64,000 nucleotides of DNA from Macrostomum hystrix (Eukaryota; Platyhelminthes; Macrostomidae). The notes below the pieces were generated by a model. That model did no database searches and had not been told where the DNA came from. It was given only the letters and a program-made list of their open reading frames with translations. The stretch is from positions 11,678,001 to 11,742,000 of the forward strand of contig CATNEN010000001.1 of NCBI GenBank assembly GCA_950097015.1. Direction: 5' to 3'. Each line of letters begins with the position of its first letter. Position 1 is the first letter of the stretch. This document shows, in pieces, positions 46,920-61,600 of the stretch. A program made the translations under genes and the position numbers.

Positions 46920-49900
46920 TCAGTCCTCGGTAAAGTTGCATTCGTACAATTCAAAAGAGTCCCAGTGCGATGGAACTGGCAGGAAGTTGACATTCATAGC
47001 TGCTAGGAAGCGTTCCTGATACAGCACAGGATTAATCACGGTCGGCAAACTCTCACTTTGCATTTTCTTCCACAGATATTCGACCATTTTATCGAGAGTG
47101 AAATCGCGAATATAGTCCACAATGCCGCACACCACCTGATCATCGCAAATGCCAACTATCAGCGAATAGTCCATGATATTGTGCTGCCTGAGGAAGTTGG
47201 TGTCATAATGCAGGGCTCTCTGGAGGACTAGCCATTCAGGGCGACGGACAAATAGAGGCTCCTCGACGGAGGCGTCGGCAAAGTTCTGATCTAGCAGCAC
47301 AGTCTGACCGTCGTCTGTCAGGTGTCTGCGAATTGTGCAAGTCAAAATCTCTCATGCATCTAACCAAAATCTGACCGTTAGATAAGAACGACTCATTAAA
47401 ATTTGAGCCTAGGAATTGAAATTTCACGTCTAGCATAGAATCTTTCTATAATCTCACTCACAAAAAATAATTAACCAAAATCTCATTTACAAAACTGATT
47501 TAGTAAAATCTAACCTACAGAAAGAGAATCAATCGAAATCTCACCTTCAGAAAGAGAATCAATCGAAATCTCACCCACAGAAAGAGAATCAATCGAAATC
47601 TCACCCACAGAAAGAGAATCAATCGAAATCTCACCTACAGAAAGATAATCAATCGAAATCTCACCTACAGATAGATAATCAATCAAAATCTCACCTACAG
47701 ATAGATAATAAATCAAAATCTCACCTACAGATAGATAATAAATCAAAATCTCACCTACAGATAGATAATAAATCAAAATCTCACCTACAGATAGATAATC
47801 AATCGAAATCTCACCTACAGATAGATAATCAATCAAAATCTCACCTACAGAAGAGAATCAATCAAAATCTCAGCCTACAGAAAGAGAATCAATCAAAATC
47901 TCACCTACAGATAGATAATAAATCAAAATCTCACCTACAGATAGATAATCAATCGAAATCTCACCTACAGATAGATAATAAATCAAAATCTCACCTACAG
48001 ATAGATAATCAATCAAAATCTCACCTACAGAAGAGAATCAATCAAAATCTCAGCCTACAGAAAGAGAATCAATCAAAATCTCAGCCTACAGAAAGAGAAT
48101 CAATCAAAATCTCAGCCTACACAAGTACACAAAAGCTAGCCTCACCGATTTCGCTCCGAGCCTTTCAAATCAAAGACCCGATCAACTCGACAGTTGAATA
48201 GCAGATTCTCCATGACAACATAAGTGCCTTTCAACTGAGAGCCGGCGCATTTGGGATTGCTGTAGGCCAGAAAGAACATGCCAACAATCTTGGCTAGGCA
48301 GCAGGGCAGTCCAGATCGAAGCCGTTTGCAGACGTACTGACAATAATGCGGAGCCATCAGTTCCAGCGAGTCCGATTCGAAGTCTGACACCTTCTTCAAT
48401 ACGAATCTGTCGTCGGTGGTCTTGTAGAAACTGGCCCTGGACTTGCCGCCGGTGGTAGCCCACACTGACGATCGGCTCAGGGAATGCAGAAACGCCGACT
48501 CGCCCTGCGGTATGATGTCGCGCCTTAGGCCGTGAAACTTACACGCGTGATGCACCCGACAGTAGATCTTGACATCAGGACCGGACACTTCAATCTCTAC
48601 TAGATCCTTCTTGTGACCAGGAGACCGACTCTGTCCGGTTAGCGACTGCTCAATTGAGTTGCCGTCTATAGCTGAGGCGGCGTGATTGCCGAGTTTCACT
48701 ACCCGCTGGGTTGGATTGTACTTTACCTGGTGGGATAAAAAATAGTTCGCGTTTAGCTGTTTTGATGAGGACAACTGCACTCACCCACCTACTGACCGAA
48801 CTAACTAACTGAATTAACCAACTGAATGACTGAATTAACCAACTGAATGACCGAATTACCCAACTGAATGACTGAATTAACCAACTGAATGACTGAATTA
48901 ACCAACTGAATGACTGAATTAACCAACTGAATGACTAAATTAACCAACTGAATGACTAAATTAACCAACTGAATGACTGAATTAACCAACTGAATGACTG
49001 AATTAACCAACTGAATGACTGAATTAACCAACTGAATGACTAAATTAACCAACTGAATGACTGAATTAACCAACTGAATGACTGAATTAACCAACTGAAT
49101 GACTGAATTAACCAACTGAATGACTGAATTAACCAACTGAATGACTGAATTAACCAACTGAATGACTGAATTAACCAACTGAATGACTGAATTACCCAAC
49201 TGAATGACCGAATTAACTAACTAAATGACCGAATTACCCAACTGAATGACCGAATTAACGAACTGAATGACCGAATTACCCAACTGAATGACCGAATTAA
49301 CGAACTGAATGACTGAACTAACTGAATGGCTGAAATAACTGAATGACTGAATTAACTAACTGAATGACTGAACTAACTGAATGACTGAAATAACTGAATG
49401 ACTGAATTAACTAACTGAATGACTGAACTAACTGAATGACTGAAATAACTGAATGACTGAACTGAATTACCCAACTGAATGACTGAATTAACGAACTGAA
49501 TGACTGAAATAACTAACTGAATGACTGAATTAACCAACTCAATGACGGAATTAACAAACTGAATGACTGAATTAACCAACTGAATGACTGAATTAACCAA
49601 CTGAATGACTAAATAAACTAACTGAATGACTGAATTACCCAACTGAATGACCGAATTAACTAACTAAATGACCGAATTACCCAACTGAATGACCGAATTA
49701 ACGAACTGAATGACCGAATTACCCAACTGAATGACCGAATTAACGAACTGAATGACCGAATTACCCAACTGAATGACCGAATTAACGAACTGAATGACTG
49801 AATTAACCAACTGAATGACTGAACTAACTGAATGACTGAATTAACTAACTGAATGACTGAACTAACTGAATGACTGAAATAACTGAATGACTGAATTAAC

Positions 49901-52564
49901 TAACTGAATGACTGAACTAACTGAATGACTGAAATAACTGAATGACCGAATTACCCAACTGAATGACCGAATTAACGAACTGATTGACTGAATTAACTAA
50001 CTGAATGACTGAACTAACTGAATGACTGAATTAACTAACTGAATGACTGAACTAACTGAATGACTGAAATAACTGAATGACTGAATTAACTAACTGAATG
50101 ACTGAACTAACTGAATGACTGAAATAACTGAATGACTGAACTGAATGACTGAACTAAGTGACTGAACTAACTGAATGACTGAATTAACTGAATGACTGAA
50201 TTAACTAACTCAATGACGGAATTAACAAACTGAATGACTGAGTTAACAAACTGAATGACTGAATTAGCCAACTGAATGACTGAATTAACCAACTGAATGA
50301 CCCAAATAACCAACTGAATGACTGAATAAACCAACTGAATGACCGAATTAATCAACTGAATGACCCAATTAACCAACTGAATGACGATATCGTTTTACTT
50401 TGATCTACTCATGAATGACCATATTAGTCTACTCAATGACCATATTAATGTAATCATCGACCATATTGATCTACTAAATGACAGAATTTTATCATTAAAT
50501 AAGCACTTAAGCATAATATACCCACTAAATGACCATTCGTTTAACACACTCTAAGTCCAAAAAACTAAAAAATGCAGCTCTGAACTCACATGATCGCTAG
50601 GCAAGTCAGTAGATGCCGAGGTCTGATCAGATGGCACTCTGGAATGCCCGGTGTTGGCAGCAGCAGCAGCAGCAATATTGGAACCGTTTGAAGCCATGTT
50701 AACAGGCAATTCGCCTGACAAATGAAAGCAAGCGTGCTGAACAAAATCCTGATGCTTGGCCGAGCTGAGAGCGAACGCAATGATTGAACTGGGATCATTA
50801 GCGTAGACACAGACGGGCTGGGTGACCATTGGCGGGACAAAGTAGGTCTCGGTGTTAGGCAGAATGTCCGGCCTCGGAATGGTAACCTGGGCGACAGAGA
50901 ACAGCAAGTTATGTACTTTCAGTACACACAAGTACACAGTGTACTTTCAGTACACACAAGTACACAGTGTACTTTCAGTACACACAAGTACAAAGTGTAC
51001 TTTCAGTGGCACTTTTAGCACTTTTAGATTTTCAGGTCAGACTGCACTATCCATTCCTTAGATTTTTTAGGTCAGAATGCACTAAGCATTAACTTTTTAT
51101 TTATAAAATCTAATATACTAAAAATGAAAATCTTGCTTGCTTGTATGTTTGCAATCGAATAGCTCCCGAACGGCTCAACTGATTTTCACAATTCCTTCAA
51201 CAAAAGATCACAAATGGGCCGGAATTGTGAAAATTATTACTAAAAAACAATTGCTTCAAACTGAACCTGAGCAGTGTTAGATGAGTTCGGTCGCTTAGCT
51301 AGCACACTACGACTAGATTTGCGTTGCATTTGCTGCTGCTGCTGCTGCTGCTGTTCAGCAACAATATCAGCAGTCGGCTGTGCCTGTTGCTGCGGTGGGG
51401 TTACACCGGTCGATTCCGCAGCAACGGAAGCTGACGGCTCGCTAATCATCGCCGAAGTCAAAGCAGTGCCAGCCAGTGCGGCAACATTTGATGACGACGA
51501 TGCCGACGAAGAACTAATAGCCGGTTGAATCGCAGGCATCTGGTCTACATTGAGAGTGTCCTGCAGCAAGGTCTGCCAACGATCAATCAGTGCAGTTAGC
51601 CAGTGCTTGAATAGCACAGCTTTCCTATTCAACGCCACAGCAGCAGCCTCCGGGCCGGCTGTCAGACGGTCGATGTCGAAAAATGCCCGCAGCTCGGCGT
51701 TGCACTCGGAGTGAAGAGCGTTCAGCCGGCTGATGGTCTCCTTCTGAGCGTAGGCGTGAGTCACGTAGATCGACTGAATGTCGGCTAGTAGGCGATAGCC
51801 GCTGGTTGTTAGCCGACTCACCTGGTTGAGTTAGGGAGGTCAATGAGTGGATTCAATGGCTATTATCAGTAATACCGGTCAGTAACAGGTATTAACAATT
51901 TATTATTACCTGAACTAACTGAGTTTAACAGGTATTAGCCTTCTACTACCTGTGCTAACTGTGAGTTTAACAGGTAGTAGCCTTATATTACCTGTGCTAA
52001 CTGTGATTTTAACAGGTATTAGCCTTCTATTAGCTGTGCTAACTGTGATTTTAACAGGTAGTAGCCTTATATTACCTGTGCTAACTGTGATTTTAACAGG
52101 TAGTAGCCTTATATTACCTGTGCTAACTGTGATTTTAACAGGTAGTAGCCTTATATTACCTGTGCTAACTGTGGGTTTAAAAGGTATTAGCCTTCTATTA
52201 CCTGTGCTAACTGTGAGTTTAACAGGTATTAAACTGAATCACATGTGCCACCTCTAAATCTAACAGGTCATAACATGTCACCTGTCAATACTCACATGAG
52301 ACTCGAGCAACTGTCTAGTAATATCCAACGGCACCACAACAGACGTAGTTGGCGTCACAATAGATCTTAAACACACAGGCGTATAATCGAAGCAGGCAAC
52401 AGCTTGGGCCTTATAAAAATATTGCACGTGATCAGCGTGCATCGAGTGCCTGCAGGCCGATGTTGACAGTCGATGCTCGCTAAAGTGTAAACGCAAAAAT
52501 TGCGCAAAACTTAAAGCTTTAGCATCGTCGGATAGTGGAACTAATTGACTGCGGTTACTGGCTG

Positions 52565-52600
<36 letters not shown>

Positions 52601-55600
52601 CCTGCTTTAGCTGAGGTCGGCATCTGCGACACCAAGACCTAACAAAGATCGTATTATCGTCGCCTTCAATTGCAGTTTTATTAGGCCGAACTACCAGGGT
52701 GACGTAGCCGGATTCCGCGACGAAACGGCGAGTGTGCCCAGCTAGGGGCAGGTGACAGCGCAGGTGACCTGCCTGACGGTCCGGACTGCGAATGTGGGAC
52801 AGCTCGTCGCATCTGCCGGGGTGGGGGGTTGACAGGGTGCGATAGGCTGATGACAGTTTTAAGAAGCTAAACTGCATATTTCAGGGGCTGACAGAAATAC
52901 TTCAGGGTCAGGCTGACAAATACTTCAGGGAGCCTGACAGAACTACTTCAGGGAGGCTGACAGAAATACTTCAGGGAGCCAAACAGGACTACTTCAGGGT
53001 CAGGCTGACAGAAACACTTCAGGGTCAGGCTGACAGAAATACTTCAGGGTCAGGCTGACAGAAACACTTCAGGGTCAGGCTGACAGAAACACTTCAGGGT
53101 CAGGCTGACAGAAATACTTCAGGGTCAGGCTGACAGAAATACTTCAGGGTCAGGCTGACAAATACTTCAGGAAGGCTGACAGAAATACTTCAGGGTCAGG
53201 CTGACAAAAAATTCAGGGAGGCTGACAGAAATACTTCAGGGTCAGGCTGACAAATACTTCAGGGAGGCTGACAGAAATACTTCAGGGCCAGGCTGACAGA
53301 AACACTTCAGGGTCAGGCTGACAGAAACACTTCAGGGTCAGGCTGACAGAAACACTTCAGGGTAAGGCTGACAGAAACACTTCAGGGTGAGGCTGACAGA
53401 AATACTTCAGGGTCAGGCTGACAAAAACTTCAGGGAGGCTGACAGAAATACTTCAGGAAAGCTGACAGGAATACTTTAGAGAAGCTGTCTGAAATAATTA
53501 AACTTACTTGCGCTCCGGTTGAAAGCAGAATCGCTCGAGAAAATCCAATAGTCTAACGTCGCCACGGCCGTACATGTCAACCTGTACAAATAAAAGTGCA
53601 TGAGAGACTTATGAGTTATCAGAAACTGGATCGCAGATTCAAGAATTTGCCAACTCAGGGGTAGGATTCGCCATAAGAGAGGGTCATTCGCTACCAGAGA
53701 GGGTCATTCGCTACCAGAGAGGGTCATTCGCTACAAGAGAGGGTCATTCGCTACCAGAGAGGGTCATTCGCCACCAGAGAGGGTCATTTGCCACCAGAGA
53801 GGATCATTTGCCACCAGAGAGGATCATTTGCCACCAGAGAGGATCATTTGCCACCAGAGAGGGTCATTTGCCACCAGAGAGGGTCATTTGAACTCAAGAC
53901 TATCCGATCGTATGGCATAAGATTCAAATATCGAATACGACACTCACAGTCCAAAGCTGGGGATCTCGGCAGGGTCGAGGATAATTAGGCGCCCCTGGTG
54001 CGTAGGCGCACAATAGAAAGCCGAAACGTTGATGCAGCAACAGGCTGAACATGTCAATTGGCTGTTGCTGACTAGGCTTCAAGTTCTCCTTATTACTATT
54101 AGTAGTGTTATTAGTGTTAGCACTGCTGTTGCTAACTGACAAATCGGCTCTCCGATAAGCGACCAAAGCGTCGTCGAACCCTTCAGAATTGAAGGCTAAA
54201 CTAATCGGCTGGGCTTGAAACGAATGCAGCGCCAATTTAGTAGGGAAATCTCTCATCTTGCTAGTCACAGCGGATTCGTAGCGCTCAGATTCGGTCACGG
54301 CGAATCTGCCTAGAGCCGACGAGTCGGTTGGCGGCGATATTCTCCGACGCAGGTGGGGTGCCAGATGGCCGGACCGACCAGCCGGGGTCTCCAAGTGCGG
54401 CTCGGCCAAGCGAATGAACGGCGACGCCGACAGTAGGCTGGCGGCTAGTTGGCGACGAAACTCGTCGGACGACGATGAGACAGCGGCGTCAGCGACGGCA
54501 GCATTGGCGACTGGCTCGTCGACCGTGACAGCGTCATCGTCTGGCTGGATGGCGGCGGAGTCGGCAGCCTGCTGCAACGGATCTGACGAATCCATCACCG
54601 GCACGGAGAGATGCCGAAGTACTGACGGCGACGATGGTGACTGCTGCTGCTGCTGCTGATTTTGAGGGCGAAGTTGAATGTTATCGCCGGAATTTTCAGA
54701 GACTCCGACATTGCTGTTGTCGGCTGAAACTTGCTGACTGGGAACTGTTGAAGAAGCACGGACAGGACTAGGCAAGGTGCTGGAAGGTAAAGCATAATAA
54801 TTGGAGGAGGGCTGCGGGCAATGGCACATCATTTGGTGACACTAGACCTGCAGCCAGTTTGGAGGCAATTCTGCCCATTTCGCTGACTCCTGAGCACACA
54901 CACACAGGTGTGTACATCTGCCCTTATTTTTCGATCGTCAGGCAGTGTACACTCTCACTGTGAATTGCACGAAAAGTCCACAGGCCTTCTCTCCGCTTCT
55001 GCACCCCAAATGACCTTGGTACTTAAAGCAAACACACTAGACAGCTCTGGTACTCACCTTCCATCCGTATCAATCCCAGCAGCCTTCTTAATCTTCAACT
55101 GGTCGTCATCGTTGTCATCATCGTCCAGTAGCATCATCAGCAAGCCCTGTGGCGGCCTCAGTCTAAAGTCCAAAGCGTAGGCTAATTCTGTACGCATAGC
55201 ATAGCGACAATGCACGGCGGTTATAAGGGCAGATTTGACGCGTTTCAACTGAGCTAATCGTCTACCATGGAGCAGTACCGACTGGTATGCTGGACAACCG
55301 GCCGAGCTCAGAAACACGCACGATTTAGTTGCCATACCGGGACCAAGGCTGAGCTGTTTGACGGACATTGCGGCGCAGCAGCCTAGTTGAGAACGATTCA
55401 CCAGACGATCAACAGAGTCTAAGATTTCGGCGCCGCAAAGGCGTCCGACTCTGCGCAATACGGACTGTTTGACATTGGCGAACAGTGTCACGCCTAACTC
55501 GGATAGAAACTCCTGAGCTACTAGGGCCACCGTGCGTTCGACCATCACAATTTTCGGTTCAAATTCACCTATGCGATCAACGCATCTGCGCAGGTATTGA

Positions 55601-58600
55601 GTTTCCTGGAGGGATTGGAGGTAGGGGCAATTGTTAGTTAGCTAGATTTAATGTTATTTCACAAATCTCATTAAGTTACTTGTAATTATCGATCAGTATC
55701 GATCCATATAGATAATTATCGATCAGTATCGATCCGTATAGATAATTATCGATCAGTATCGAACTGTATAGATAATTATCGATCAGTATCGATCCGTATA
55801 GATAATTATCGATCAGTATCGAACTGTATAGATAATTATCGATCAGTATCGATCTGTATAGATAATTATCGATCAGTATCGATCCGTATAGATAATTATC
55901 GATCAGTATCGAACTGTATAGATAATTATCGATCAGTATCGATCCGTATAGATAATTATTGATCAGTATCGATCCGTATAGATAATTATCGATCAGTATA
56001 GATCTGTATAGATAATTATCGATCAGTATCGATCCGTATAGATAATTATCGATTAGTATCGATCTGTATAGATAATTATCGATCAGTATAGATCCATAGT
56101 GACCATTATCGATCGTTATCGATCAGAATCTATCATCATCCATTCTTTAGTCCCTGCATCGGTCATAATAAATTATTTTAACCCTGTTCATGTCTCAAAC
56201 AGTTATCCGGTAGTTCTAATTAGTGAAAAAACCCTTACAAATTTCCTGTGACCATCGGATCTTCATTAGTAATACCACTATCAAGTCTCACCTTTGTCGC
56301 TAGGCTGATGCGGTCAGCCGCTCCAAGCTACGTTGCTATGGGCCATCTAGCTTATATTTTTAGTCTCGATAGGTCTTCTTTAACAAGGCTGCCCAATTTT
56401 TAATAGTTTCAACTTGAACGGAAATGTTCTTTTTTTCTAACCAATAGAGGATTATGCAGACCAATGTTAGTTATCCTAGACACCAGGGTCTTCGACAAAA
56501 TCGCTGAATATCTCGACGATATTCGGCCATTCAGTTTGGGAGCTGTCGTGAAGTAAGGCAGTGGGTATTTGAAATTCTACAGCTTGCCACTTTCATGCAT
56601 CGAATGCAGCTAGTCATGCGAAAAATGAGGAAAAAAACGTTCACACGTGTCAAATAGCATATTGACGGCCCAGTATGGCCGAGTTAACCTAATTAACATA
56701 ATAATTGTGTTTTTATTACTCGCACATACTGGCACAGTAAGATTACACTTTTAATAATAATAATAATAATAATTGATTACACCTGCCCCAATGGGGCCAG
56801 ATGTGCAGCCGACAGCACAGCCGCAGCTAATGCGCGGCGCATCTGAAGGCTGCGTACGGCTGTTCAGTCCATGGACTGGGGGGACGCCACACCCACCTTC
56901 AATTATCCCAGCTAATGCTGGTACCCATTTAACAGCTGGGTGAACTGAAGCAATGCAGAGTTAAGTGTCTTGCTAAAGGACACAAATTGTTTAAGTGGAG
57001 TCGGGAATCGAACCCCCGACCTTCAAATCGTGAGTCCGACGCTCTAACCACTAGGCTACAACCTCTTCATAGAAAACTTCTAATAGAAAACAACATAATA
57101 ACGGAAACCATGTATCATCATTCACCTGCATCATCTGCGGCTCCAAGCATGTGAGTTTATTCTCGTTTCGCTCAAACTCCAGCGAGCAGGCCAGCAGTAG
57201 AACGGCAGCCCCGGGTCCACGCTCAGTTGGCATACCTTTGCGCAATACATTCTTGGAGAATACTAGGCCAGGAAATGCGAAACTGTCTGTTTTCCTTCCG
57301 CTGCTGGCTATTTTCACTCGCAAACTGTCCAGAGGACTTTGGCCACGCGGCAACTGCTGGGCCACCTGATCGGCCAGATCGCAGATCACATCCGACCAGC
57401 TTAGGGATACCTGCGGCAGGGCAGGTTAGACTAAATCATTCATTTTAGCTTTAGGGGTCTAAGGTTGAAACAATGTCCCTGAACTCGATTCCGCGGCGAG
57501 GCCATTTTTGGGCGGAGAGAAGGGCTTAAGCCTTAAGGGCCAATCTCCGAGGCACAGTGCAAAGGTACACTGCCAGACGATGGAAAAGACAGGGCAGATG
57601 TACACACCTGCACTAGTGGGTGCTCAGGAGTTAGTGGAATGGTCTGGTCAGAATTGCCTCCTCGCTGTCTGTAGGTCTAGTGTCACCAAATGATGTGCAA
57701 TTGCCCGTAACCTTATTGCAATTGTTACTATTATTATTTATTTAATTCTAGCGGTCCATGGACTGAAAAGCTAAAGTACACAGCCTCTGGAAGCTACGAT
57801 AGTTAAAATCTGAATTCTCACCTGCGACTTGCTAATCTCCTGTCGCACCAGATCACGCAGATGATCCTGGTAGGCCTGCTTCAAAGCGCCGGTCTGCACC
57901 TCAGGCGGCGGCTGCCTTTGATCTTCGTCGGCAGTCTTGACAATCTCCTTGATCTCCTTCTCCGGGTCATATTTGGCCGATTCGTCCACTAGATCAGCTT
58001 TAGGCGGTGAGTCGCTTATTTTTATATAGAACTCCACATCAGTAATTGTTGCATCGGGTGTCGGCGATGGTGCGGGCGACACAGCGGCGCTAATGGCGCC
58101 GGCAGCTGACGGAGTGGAAGGCTCTGCTATGTCGTTTAGCCACGAAGGACTCAGCAGAGTCGAGTTGCCGACTGCCTGGACTGGGCGATGTCCGCTGTGG
58201 AAGTGGAAAATGGATAGGATAATAAATCGGAGGGAATCTGCAAAAATGATTACTAGAATCTAATGAAATGATTACGGAAATCTGATGAAATAATTACTGG
58301 AATCTGCTGAAATTGTCTGCTGGAATCGGATGAAATGGTTACTGGAATCTGCTGAAATGATTACTTGAATCTGATGAAATGATTACTGGAATCGGATGAA
58401 ATGATTACTGGAATCTGATGAAATACGAGCAATTACTGAAATATGATGAAATGATTACTGAAATCTGATGAAATGATTACTGGAATCTGATGAAATACGA
58501 GTAATTACTGAAATATGATGAAATGATTACTGGAATCTGCTGAATTGATTACTGGAATCTGATGAAATGATTACTGGAATCTGATGAAATGATTACTGGA

Positions 58601-61600
58601 ATCTGATGAAATGATTACTAGAATGTAATGAAATGATTACGGAAATCTGATGAAATGATTACTGGAATCTGATGAAATGATTACTGGAATCTGATGAAAT
58701 GATTACTGGAATCTGATGAAATGATTACTAGAATGTAATGAAATGATTACGGAAATCGGATGAAATGATTACTGGAATCGGATGAAATGATTACTGGAAT
58801 CTGCTGAAATGATTACTGGAATCTGATGAAATAATTACTGAAATATGATGAAATGATTACTGGAATCTGATGAAATGATTACTGGAATCTGATGAAATGA
58901 TTACTAGAATGTAATGAAATGATTACGGAAATCGGATGAAATGATTACTGGAATCTGATGAAATGATTACTAGAATCTAATGAAATGATTACTGGAATCT
59001 AATGAAATGATTACTGGAATCTAATGAAATGATTACTGGAATCTAATGAAATGATTACTAGAATCTGACGAATTGATTACTGGAATCTGATAAAATGATT
59101 ACTGGAATCGGATGAAATGATTACTGGAATCTGCTGAAATGATTACTGGAATCTAATGAAATGATTTCTAGAATCTGCTGAATTGATTACTGGAATCTGA
59201 TGAAATGATTACTGGAATCTGATGAAATGATTACTGGAATCGGATGAAATGATTACTGGAATCTGCTGAAATGATTACTGGAATCTAATGAAATGATTTC
59301 TAGAATCTGCTGAATTGATTACTGGAATCTGATGAAATGATTACTGGAATCTGATGAAATGATTACTGGAATCTGATGAATTGATTACTGGAATCTGATG
59401 AAATGATTACTGAAATCTGATAAAATGATTACTGGAATCTGATGAAATGATTACTGGAATCTGATGAAATACGAGTAATTACTGAAATATGATGAAATGA
59501 TTACTGAAATCTGATGAAATGATTACTGGAATCTGATGAAATGATTACTGGAATCTGATGAAATGATTACTAGAATGTAATGAAATGATTACTGGAATCT
59601 GATGAAATGATTACTGGAATCTGACAAAAATAATAATCCGAATTAGACAAAAAGAACTTCATGTGACAGGATGAAAATTTAGAATCACACGGAAAATGCG
59701 TAAATATAATAGCTAAGCTACTTTATAAATACAAAAAGAATCTATCCATCCTCACCGCAGCACTCTATAGAGCATTGTGTCGCTGAATTCGATGCCGCCT
59801 CCTAGAGACACTAGACCCGTGCTAGAAGAAGCACTAACCAATGTCGAACCAGCAGCAGCAGCAGCAGAAGAGGAAGAGGAAAAACTAGCCGAAGCTGTCG
59901 ATGAAAGAGCTAGCCCAGTTGTTAAATTAACATTAGACGAGCCAACAACTGTAGAGGCCAGCGAGCTGGACATTGCCGGAGCGAAGCAGCGATGCTGCAG
60001 AAATACAGCCGCCCAGTTGAGCGCATTCTCATGCGAGTTGCAATGCCCTCCAGCCAGTAGCCAGTCTAGCAAATCGCGGCCAAAGAAATACACGCCGCCG
60101 TCTTTGCGACGCTGAAGAATAACGCCGTCCTTTGGCGAGACAACCGAGTTCCACACTGTCAGGATGAATTTAAGGCTGGGCGGCTGCTGGGGAAGCCGAG
60201 GGCCCTGGATGAAACAATGTTGATGCTTTCTTGTAAGTAGTATTGATAATAATAATTTTTTAATAACTGCAGCTGCGGGATTTTTTATTAGGGAATTAGG
60301 GTTAACGAATGGTTTGGGGATCTCAAGATTAACGGGTACACATCTTAAGATTAACGGGTGATCTCAAGATTAAACAGGTGATCTAAAGATTATCCGGTGA
60401 TCTAAAAAATATCGAGTGATCTCAAGATTAAACGGGTGAACTCAAGATTAAACGGGTGATCTCAAGATTATCGGGCGATCTCAACATTATCGGGTGATCT
60501 CAAGATTATCGGGTGATCTCAAGATTATCGGGTTATTTCAAGATCATCGGGTGATCTCAAGATTAACGGGTACACATCTTAAGATTAACGGGTGATCTCA
60601 AGATTAAACAGGTGATCTAAAGATTATCCGGTGATCTAAAAAATATCGAGTGATCTCAAGATTAAACGGGTGATCTCAAGATTAAACGGGTGATCTCAAG
60701 ATTATCGGGTGATCTCAAGATTATCGGGTTATTTCAAGATCATCGGGTGATCTCAAGATTAACGGGTACACATCTTAAGATTAACGGGTGATCTCAAGAT
60801 TATCGGGTGATCTCAAGATTATCGGGTTATTTCAAGATCATCGGGTGATCTCAAGATTAACGGGTACACATCTTAAGATTAACGGGTGATCTCAAGATTA
60901 AACAGGTGATCTAAAGATTATCCGGTGATCTAAAAAATATCGAGTGATCTCAAGATTAAACGGGTGAACTCAAGATTAAACGGGTGATCTCAAGATTATC
61001 GGGTGATCTCAAGATTATCGGGTGATCTCAAGATTATCGGGTTATTTCAAGATCATCGGGTGATCTCAAGATTAACGGGTAATCATAAGATTAACTTTAC
61101 AGATCTCAAGATTAACGGGTGATCTCAAGATTAGCGGGTAATCATAAGATTAACGGGTGCAGATCTCAAGATTAACGGGTGATCTCAAGATTAATGGGTG
61201 ATCTCAAGATTAACGAGTGATCTCAAGATTAACGGGTGATCATAAGATTAACGGGGGCAGATCTCAAGATTAACGGGTGATCTCAAGATTAAACAGGTGA
61301 TCTAAAGATTATCCGGTGATCTAAAAAATATCGAGTGATCTCAAGATTATACGGGTGACCTCAAGATTAAACGGGTGATCTCAAGATTAATAGGTGATCT
61401 CAAGATTAACGTGTGATCTCAAGATTAACGGGTGATCATAAGATTAACGGGTGCAGACCTCAAGATTAACGGGTGATCTCAAGATTAACGGGTGATCTCA
61501 AGATTAACGGGTAATCATAAGATTAACGGGTGCAGATCTCAAGATTAACGGGTGATCTCAAGATTAATGGGTGATCTCAAGATTAACGGGTGATCATAAG

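Noticed and set aside
48801..50376. NSVIQLV-repeat frames resembling a repeat protein
   Set aside because: They lie in PIKfyve intron 10 and follow from a 21-bp tandem unit; they break down whenever unit length changes.
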